The position numbers were made by a program, and so were the translations under genes. DNA of 5,020 nt, taken from NCBI GenBank assembly GCA_013139225.1, contig WTBG01000169.1, positions 1 through 5,020 on the forward strand, in the 5' to 3' direction. Below the pieces are notes generated by a model that saw only the letters and a list, made by a program, of their open reading frames with translations, did no database searches and was not told the origin of the DNA. The DNA is from Deltaproteobacteria bacterium. Lineage in GTDB: Bacteria > Desulfobacterota > WTBG01. The stretch's first letter is position 1. Each line of letters opens with the position of its first letter. This document shows, piece by piece, positions 4,887-5,020 of this stretch.

Positions 4887-5020
4887 CTAAGCCTTTCTCC
4901 CAAAACCATACAGCAATTGATAGGTAGCTGGAATACTCAAACCATTCCCATACCGCTCTTCATAGATATCTACCATTCTTCTAAACACCCTGGGTTTCCC
5001 CAATCCTAAAGGACTGTATT
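4887..5020 (-). CDS. bioC: C-terminal end of a BioC-like malonyl-ACP O-methyltransferase (partial)
   Basis: The last 43 codons and stop of a gene that enters from the right edge. The fragment contains SPLGLGKPRVFRRMV, then DIYEERYGNGLSI and ends PATYQLLYGFGRKA. The closing Pro-Ala-Thr-Tyr-Gln-x-x-Tyr-Gly segment is the pattern I know from the C-termini of BioC-type SAM-dependent methyltransferases. These methylate the free carboxyl of malonyl-ACP so that fatty acid synthesis can build the pimeloyl chain. The methyltransferase core (the Gly-rich SAM motif) lies outside the window, so the call rests on the tail and on its place directly upstream of bioA on the same strand, where bioC is often found. 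A different class I methyltransferase remains possible. Confidence 0.72.
   Translation of the reverse strand, partial: YSPLGLGKPRVFRRMVDIYEERYGNGLSIPATYQLLYGFGRKA

Overview
The window is AT-rich bacterial DNA with closely packed, Shine-Dalgarno-led genes. The source is probably a Gram-negative anaerobe or environmental bacterium. The predicted lipoprotein and the general look of the biotin enzymes would fit an anammox-type planctomycete (Brocadiales) or a related deep-branching phylum, but that assignment is a weak inference because the window holds no phylogenetic marker.

Right half (about 1990-5020, all minus strand, read right to left): part of a biotin biosynthesis operon. The order of transcription is the C-terminal end of a BioC-like malonyl-ACP methyltransferase (4887 to the window edge), bioA (3404-4789), an unrecognised 154-residue membrane-anchored or exported protein (2926-3390), and bioD (1990-2697). 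BioC starts the pimeloyl branch. BioA and BioD make diaminopelargonate and dethiobiotin, the two steps before biotin synthase. The unknown protein's ribosome binding site overlaps the bioA stop codon, so it is a real operon member. The 228-base gap before bioD carries an inverted pair of triple octamer repeats, and one arm supplies the stop codon of the unknown protein.

Middle (about 1340-1941, plus strand): two tandem copies of a gene for a tiny excisionase/MerR-type helix-turn-helix protein. The downstream copy (1759-1941) is intact and conforms to the family. The upstream copy (1453-1695) has lost much of the helix-turn-helix consensus and runs into an unrelated hydrophobic tail, so it is probably decayed. 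The similarity extends into the leader sequences.

Left-centre (about 595-1340): little convincing coding sequence, but several inverted repeats. These include an operator-like cluster at 716-769, a stem-loop at 865-893 and a 98-base element with 16-base inverted ends at 1238-1335.

Left edge (1-583, minus strand): a small predicted lipoprotein gene with a clear intrinsic terminator behind it, followed by the first 24 codons of another small membrane or secreted protein that leaves the window.

I did not find a defence system, CRISPR array, tRNA, rRNA or intact mobile element. The points most worth following are the unknown protein inside the biotin operon, the octamer repeat pair, the duplicated regulator and the 98-base inverted repeat.
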